From Gnomoniopsis sp. IMI 355080 (taxonomy: Eukaryota; Ascomycota; Sordariomycetes; Diaporthales; Gnomoniaceae), in the NCBI GenBank assembly GCA_027946555.1, contig JAPEVC010000003.1:62001-126000 (forward strand): 64,000 nt of DNA. The letters are read 5' to 3'. The notes below the pieces were generated by a model. That model was given only the letters and a program-made list of their open reading frames with translations. It was not told the origin of the DNA and searched no databases. Shown in pieces: positions 59,601-64,000 of the stretch. The translations under genes and the position numbers were made by a program. Position 1 is the first letter of the stretch, and each line of letters starts with the position of its first letter.

Positions 59601-60144
59601 GATGGAGCTTGTCCAGTGTAATATGGTCGAGTGGAAGGAGACGGCCATGCGTACGGTGCACCACGGTTGTCCTCGTAGGAAGAAGGCTGTGTTGGAGGGG
59701 ACTCTCCCATCAAATTGAAATTGATTAAGTTTCCACCGGGGGAGCTTCCCAATCCTGGCACGCCTCGCATCCACTCAGCTGTGCTTCGTGTAGTGCTGGT
59801 TGCGTAGGAAGTCGCCGAGATCGCATCCAAGGCGGGCGAAGGCGCGGTGTTTCCATTAGAAGGAATGTTGGTAGGTTTCAGGTCTGGCGACTGCACCGAA
59901 GGAGACGAGTTTTCTGAGGCAGACTCTTTGTTGTTCCTGTGAGGATGACTCGATGTGTTAGCATTGGCGACAGGTCGTCGTGGGCATGGTCGCTAACAAG
60001 CTGCTACTCAAGGGGCAGAGAGGGGCCATAGCAGCTCACGGGGGGTAAGACATACGAGAATTTGCCAGCGGTGTGCTTTGTCACCGCAGCGACAACACCC
60101 CCGCCGTCTTTTCCATTCTTCTTGTCCTTTTTGGCGCCTTTCAT
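56663..60144 (-). CDS. BCAS3/WD40 beta-propeller protein
   Basis: Two exons: 60144-60056 and 59936-56663, giving 1,120 aa; the intron is 119 bp with donor GTATGT and acceptor CACAG. The N-terminus is Lys-rich (MKGAKKDKKNGKDGGG) and then Ser/Pro-rich. A propeller starts near residue 235 (MSARGKGTVVLTGYEGGLEV) and continues through about 670 (GCSFLSFSPNGLSLFTASTKGDIQTVW, then WMKPNGECVAMVTERGTVHL). A BCAS3 domain is suggested by the block near SCVILVANRKDHSLFV and FTLPMLPEDTIAPAVKRLVD. BCAS3 in animals binds phosphoinositides with PHAF1 in autophagy; a fungal role is inferred only from that family. The C-terminus is acidic with a basic RRRRGGGRD stretch. A short Asn/Ala repeat (NANGNANANAA) lies in the middle. 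Convergent with DPM2. Confidence 0.88.
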
Positions 60145-62522
60145 TCTCCGAAATCAGCTATGCTTATCAAGTCTGACCATGCACTGCGTAGGTGATTAGG
60201 ACAGAATGGGTGGAGATTTGCGATGAGAAGCAACAAGGGAAGAGCGACGAACCGGGCATTCGAACAACTTCGAAAGCCTAGAGCAGAGATTCCCGCTCTA
60301 GACAGGACACAGGTCGAGCGTCCTCCACAAAGCCACGACGACGTTGGCGGGGAGGGTGACCGTGACAAAGGTGCAGCGCGTGTCAGGAAGCAGTTGGGGT
60401 CACAGGACGGGATGACGAGCCGGCGTGGCTGGTTAGAGTCGGTAGTCAGGGACACGAGTGACAGAATTGGAATAATAAAGGTGCTAATTAGTGGCCGTAA
60501 CGCCGACAAAGGAGGGACAGCCGCCCACGAGCGAGTGTGATTCCAAAAACCAGGGTGAAGACCGCCGTAATGGCCGTCGAGAAGTGTTGGGTATGGTCCG
60601 GGAGACTCTAGAAGCAAAGAAAAGACAGTCGATTGTCCGAGCAGGAAAGCGAGGCCAAAGAGAGAACGTCGTGGGAGAAATGTACAATATGCGTAGGAAA
60701 CAGAATAGGAGGAGGCCGTGTATCAGGTTAGCGAGTACTCCGCGTGAACGAAGACCCAGAAAACCAAGACAGACAGGATGGGTATCGTAGATATCGTCAA
60801 CAACAACACGAACAACAGAAACGCGTATCTTGTAGTAAAGGTAGGGTCACGAACAACAGACTAGGTGTGATGGATGTTGGCTGGAGTGAAGAGGGTTGCT
60901 CATTTCCAGTTCCAGGTTGGAGGAGGGGAGAGACGTCAATCAACAAACGCAGGTAGCCCCGTAGCCGGCCAGCCCTGGCAATCCACTCATTACGCAGTAG
61001 ATGGGCAGGCAGGCATGTGGAGGAGGGGATCTGGCTGCGACCCGATTGCAGGGACTTGGCGGGCACACGGCCAGTCTGGCCAATGTACCTCTGAAATTGG
61101 GAGGGCGCCTAGGCCTTGTGTCCCCTTTTGAGCAGTACCTGTGGCAGCAGCTTGCTCTATTCTTGCCGTTTCCCGGTTCACTTGGAATGTGGCTTATTTT
61201 CACATTCTTCGATGTCTCCTCTGGACCTCTTCTCAACAAAGGATCAGTCAGAGCAGCGAGTACCTAGGTACGTACCTATCCTGATATCTAAGTACACTCA
61301 CTACCTATCGGAACTATGAACGTGGGAGCGGGGAACCCCTGACAAGATCCAAGCAGGGCTGGAGAGCACATGGGACATATCTACCATCGCGGGCCGTTCA
61401 GAGAGGGAGATCCGCACCGCAATGAATGGATGACTATTTCGGGCATGCGAGGGACGGAGTACTATGACTGTGTACATAGTAGAACCACATCATTCCAAGA
61501 TGTCTTCAGCTCGTCATGCCCTGACAGCCCCTGCGTGCTATAGGCACACACAGCACCAAAAGGTCATGCAGTCATCAGCGATCTCACTCGGCTTTCAGGT
61601 GCACCACAAATCATCTCAGCAAGTCACCGGTCTTCTGTTAGCTGTGAATGGCCCATGCTCATCTGCGTTGATGTGCGTCTCCTGACCACGATTATGCGAG
61701 GCTGCTACTCCCCGTCTACCATACCATGGGCAAGGCTGATGATCATGATGTTGGCGAAGGCTACTGTTTCGTCTCCTGCCGGCAAGTATTACTGCTTTTG
61801 GGTCATCTTGTTCACACCTTACCCATTCTCAGATCTCACCTTCAATCTTGCTCTTGATTGTTATCGGCGCCAGGGTTTCAAGCTATGTGATCACGCTCTC
61901 TTTTCCGACCACCCGCCTGACGCGGCCGGACTGACACAAATGCGAGTCGCAGCAAGTAACTCTACCCCGCTGACGTTCATGTGGGGTAGACGAGGGGTAG
62001 GTCTGCTGATAAGAGCCACTGATATCGGCACGCTCCTCGACCACGTCTACTGTACTACGGTGCATGGACGTACATACGGTCCTGACAGTACAGTACCTGC
62101 GAATCGATGCCATCGTGTCTAGACCGCTCCTCGGCATCGGATTTTACTCATTGAACCTTTTGAGACTAAAACATGTACTTTAGGTATCAAGGTCTGCAAA
62201 CTCTCGGAACTACTATGTATTCTCTGGGGTGGCTTGGCTCCCCGGGAAGGCCGGCGCCATGTGACTCGTTCGGAAAGCTAAGAATAGGTGACCTACAGTC
62301 AAACGAGGAAGAATATCAGTATCCGTACATATGCAACATATACAGATGTGTGACAAAGGACAAAATGATCAGAGATGTAACTCCTCTACAGAGTAAATTG
62401 TTTACCTAGTTAGAATGGGCCATTTCCCTTTTGCAGCCTCTACACCACACCATTCCTGTCAGGTACACGATCACTACCCACACATAGACCATGTTGTGTC
62501 ACACTCCCGTCTGCAAATCCAT
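60145..62522. other. 2.4-kb intergenic region
   Basis: Between the BCAS3 gene start and the SnoaL-like gene end, both on the minus strand. One plus-strand open frame (61655-62122) has no domain and poor composition. A TACCTAGGTA word is at 61261-61270. No gene is supported. Confidence 0.4.
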
Positions 62523-63025
62523 TCACCTCTGTATATACACCCTGTAGTACGCAAACTTCCACTCACTCCCCACCTTCACCAGCTTCGCATACCCCGCCCA
62601 ATCCACAGCAGGCTCACTGCTCTCTTGGCCCTTCAGCTGGTACACAACATGCCCATACAGCATGAGCTCGACCTCGCCCGCCGCCGTCTTCACGAACGTC
62701 GCGGGGAAGACCTGGAAGACGGTGTGCTCCCTTGCTTGAACCTTCTCCCACATGCCCTCGCGGACCTTTAAGATGTCTGCCCCACCCCCCTTTTATTAGC
62801 CTGAGTACCTTGGCGGAAGTGTGAATAGTAGCATTGTTCTTGCATACCCGTCTTCCCAATCGCCGACTTCTTCTCCATCACGAGTGTCGCATCATCTTGG
62901 AAGAAGTTGACCCATTCTGTGTTTTTTCCCGGCGTGTCTGAAATGGTATAGAACTTGGCAATGAAATCTTTGATGCTCTCGTCGCTGGGCGTTTCGACAG
63001 CGAAAGCTGGATGGTAATTCGCCAT
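62523..63025 (-). CDS. SnoaL/NTF2-like fold protein, unknown substrate
   Basis: Two exons: 63025-62848 and 62776-62523, giving 143 aa; the 71-bp intron has donor GTATGC and acceptor GGGCAG. The joined protein has the alpha+beta cone layout of SnoaL/NTF2-like proteins: an N-terminal helix (ESIKDFIAKFYTISDTPG), a beta segment with conserved W and D (NTEWVNFFQDDATLVM), a helix ILKVREGMWEKVQA at the junction, and then two strands (VFQVFPATFV, EVELMLYGHVVYQL) and a last strand WKFAYYRVYIQR. No signal peptide. Such proteins can be isomerases, hydrolases or binding proteins, so no function is assigned. The ATG at 63025 gives the usual length. Confidence 0.88.
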
Positions 63026-64000
63026 AATATCACTCGCAGTCGCGCGCTTGCTGGTGCTGGCGACTTGAATCTATGCAAGTCCAAGAATTTCAGCGTACTG
63101 AGTTGCAGAATGGAGGCAAAGCTCTTATTTGTGTAAACCTCAAGTTTATTGGCACGTATTCGAAGATATCGTCATGGTGAGGGGCGCGGCCCGAGACCCG
63201 GGAGTATATTCAAAATCCCTTATCCGATGCGCGGTGGATCCAATGTGAAGCCATCGCATATCTGTCTTTGCTCAAAGGATAACATATACATGTCGCTGCA
63301 GTGGTGTTTCTTTCAAGCCTTTGTGTGTCCCTGGCGAGAGTGAGACATATTCGATTCTTGACAGAAAACATACAAGCAAATGCAAACCTCGCCCAGGAAT
63401 CTCTTCATTCATGGCTTCCCGGCTGGGACATCAAAGAGCAAGCACATGGCAGTCGCCTCAATTTAGCAAGTAATTTGTTTGATTGAATAATGCGTATCTT
63501 TGACCCATCAATTCCATTCTTGCACTGCTCGTGGATCAGCTCATAAATGATGCAACTTTCCGCTTGGCCAAGCAAGTGGCCATTTCTTAAGGCTCCCCAA
63601 ATCGAATGCCCATCGCAATTAGCCTATGGCCAAAATGTGCTTCTCCAAGGTATGCTCAGACCAGACAGAAACACGTTGCTACCATTTCTTTTCTTTCGCC
63701 GTTGACGAAGACTAACTTGCTGCAAACCAGAACACAGCAGGCTTGAGTCGTTGTCCACAGCCTGCGAATCGCCACTTGAGCTAGTAGAACAACCTTTAGA
63801 CCAGGTCCTGGCCATCTTCTGTGAATGATGGTTATTCTCTATACACAATGGACCGAGCACTTGGATTGTATCTAGGATCGGCGGGCTCTGTACCTAACCG
63901 CCACGTCTCGAGGCCCTCTTGCTCCCTTCGCCCGTTTCGTCTAACCCCAGTGATGCTCTGCAGTCAGGGCAATACCACGTCTTAGGTAGTGCTGCCGCGC
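63026..64000. other. Right edge of window, no gene seen
   Basis: About 1 kb upstream of the SnoaL-like gene. Short open frames only; a minus-strand frame at 63624-63860 shows nothing recognisable. Confidence 0.4.

Noticed and set aside
61655..62122. 155-codon plus-strand frame
   Set aside because: No recognisable family; random-like composition.

Overview
The window is nuclear DNA of a filamentous ascomycete (Pezizomycotina, most likely Sordariomycetes). The reasons are short introns of about 50-130 bp with GT..AG ends and CTAAC-like branch sites, a STE3-type pheromone receptor, a HET-domain protein, heme-regulatory motifs in an ALA synthase, and many intergenic TACCTAGGTA-type motifs. No tRNA, rRNA, CRISPR array or intact transposon was seen. 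I support 18 protein genes, 12 of them spliced, plus one doubtful small gene; exon borders were worked out by reading splice sites and checking codon phase.

Layout. 0.6-4 kb (-): large serine-rich two-helix membrane protein with a repeated NY-x-x-YG motif. 6.9-8.7 kb (-): STE3/PRE-1 a-factor-type pheromone receptor. 9.7-10.2 kb (+): mitochondrial single-strand DNA-binding protein (RIM1-like). 11.1-12.8 kb (-): glutathione synthetase. 14.5-20.5 kb (+): SNF2-family ATPase of about 1,976 aa. 21.7-23.6 kb (+): 5-aminolevulinate synthase. 24.1-25.5 kb (-): NUDIX/DUF4743 protein. 26.8-29.1 kb (-): HET-domain protein. 30.3-31.3 kb (-): 6-phosphogluconolactonase. 33.7-34.8 kb (+): PHO13-type phosphatase. 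38.6-40.3 kb (+): TPR/zinc-finger/SET protein. 41.9-42.5 kb (+): MAPEG protein. 42.8-43.8 kb (-): secreted SurE-like phosphatase. 45.1-47.1 kb (-): proline-rich protein with a C-terminal cysteine cluster. 49.6-51.6 kb (+): 14-helix-type MFS transporter. 52.4-55.2 kb (-): CWC22 splicing factor. 55.7-56.1 kb (+): DPM2. 56.7-60.1 kb (-): BCAS3/WD40 protein. 62.5-63.0 kb (-): SnoaL/NTF2-like protein.

The genes are mostly unrelated housekeeping functions (heme, glutathione, pentose phosphate, GPI/N-glycan donor, splicing, chromatin), so this is not a metabolite cluster. Two members touch glutathione or related chemistry (glutathione synthetase, MAPEG) but lie 30 kb apart. Long gene-poor stretches (31.3-33.7, 34.8-38.6, 47.1-49.6, 60.1-62.5 kb) carry short repeats and no recognisable genes.

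The most useful second looks are gene-structure features: DPM2 has a first coding exon that is only the start codon; PHO13 has a 63-nt intron with no stop and length divisible by three plus a 22-nt exon; 6-phosphogluconolactonase probably ends in a 15-nt exon; and the SNF2 ATPase continues past its apparent stop through a 102-nt intron. Two proteins with no known function (the NY-repeat membrane protein and the Cys-cluster protein) are the best candidates for new biology.
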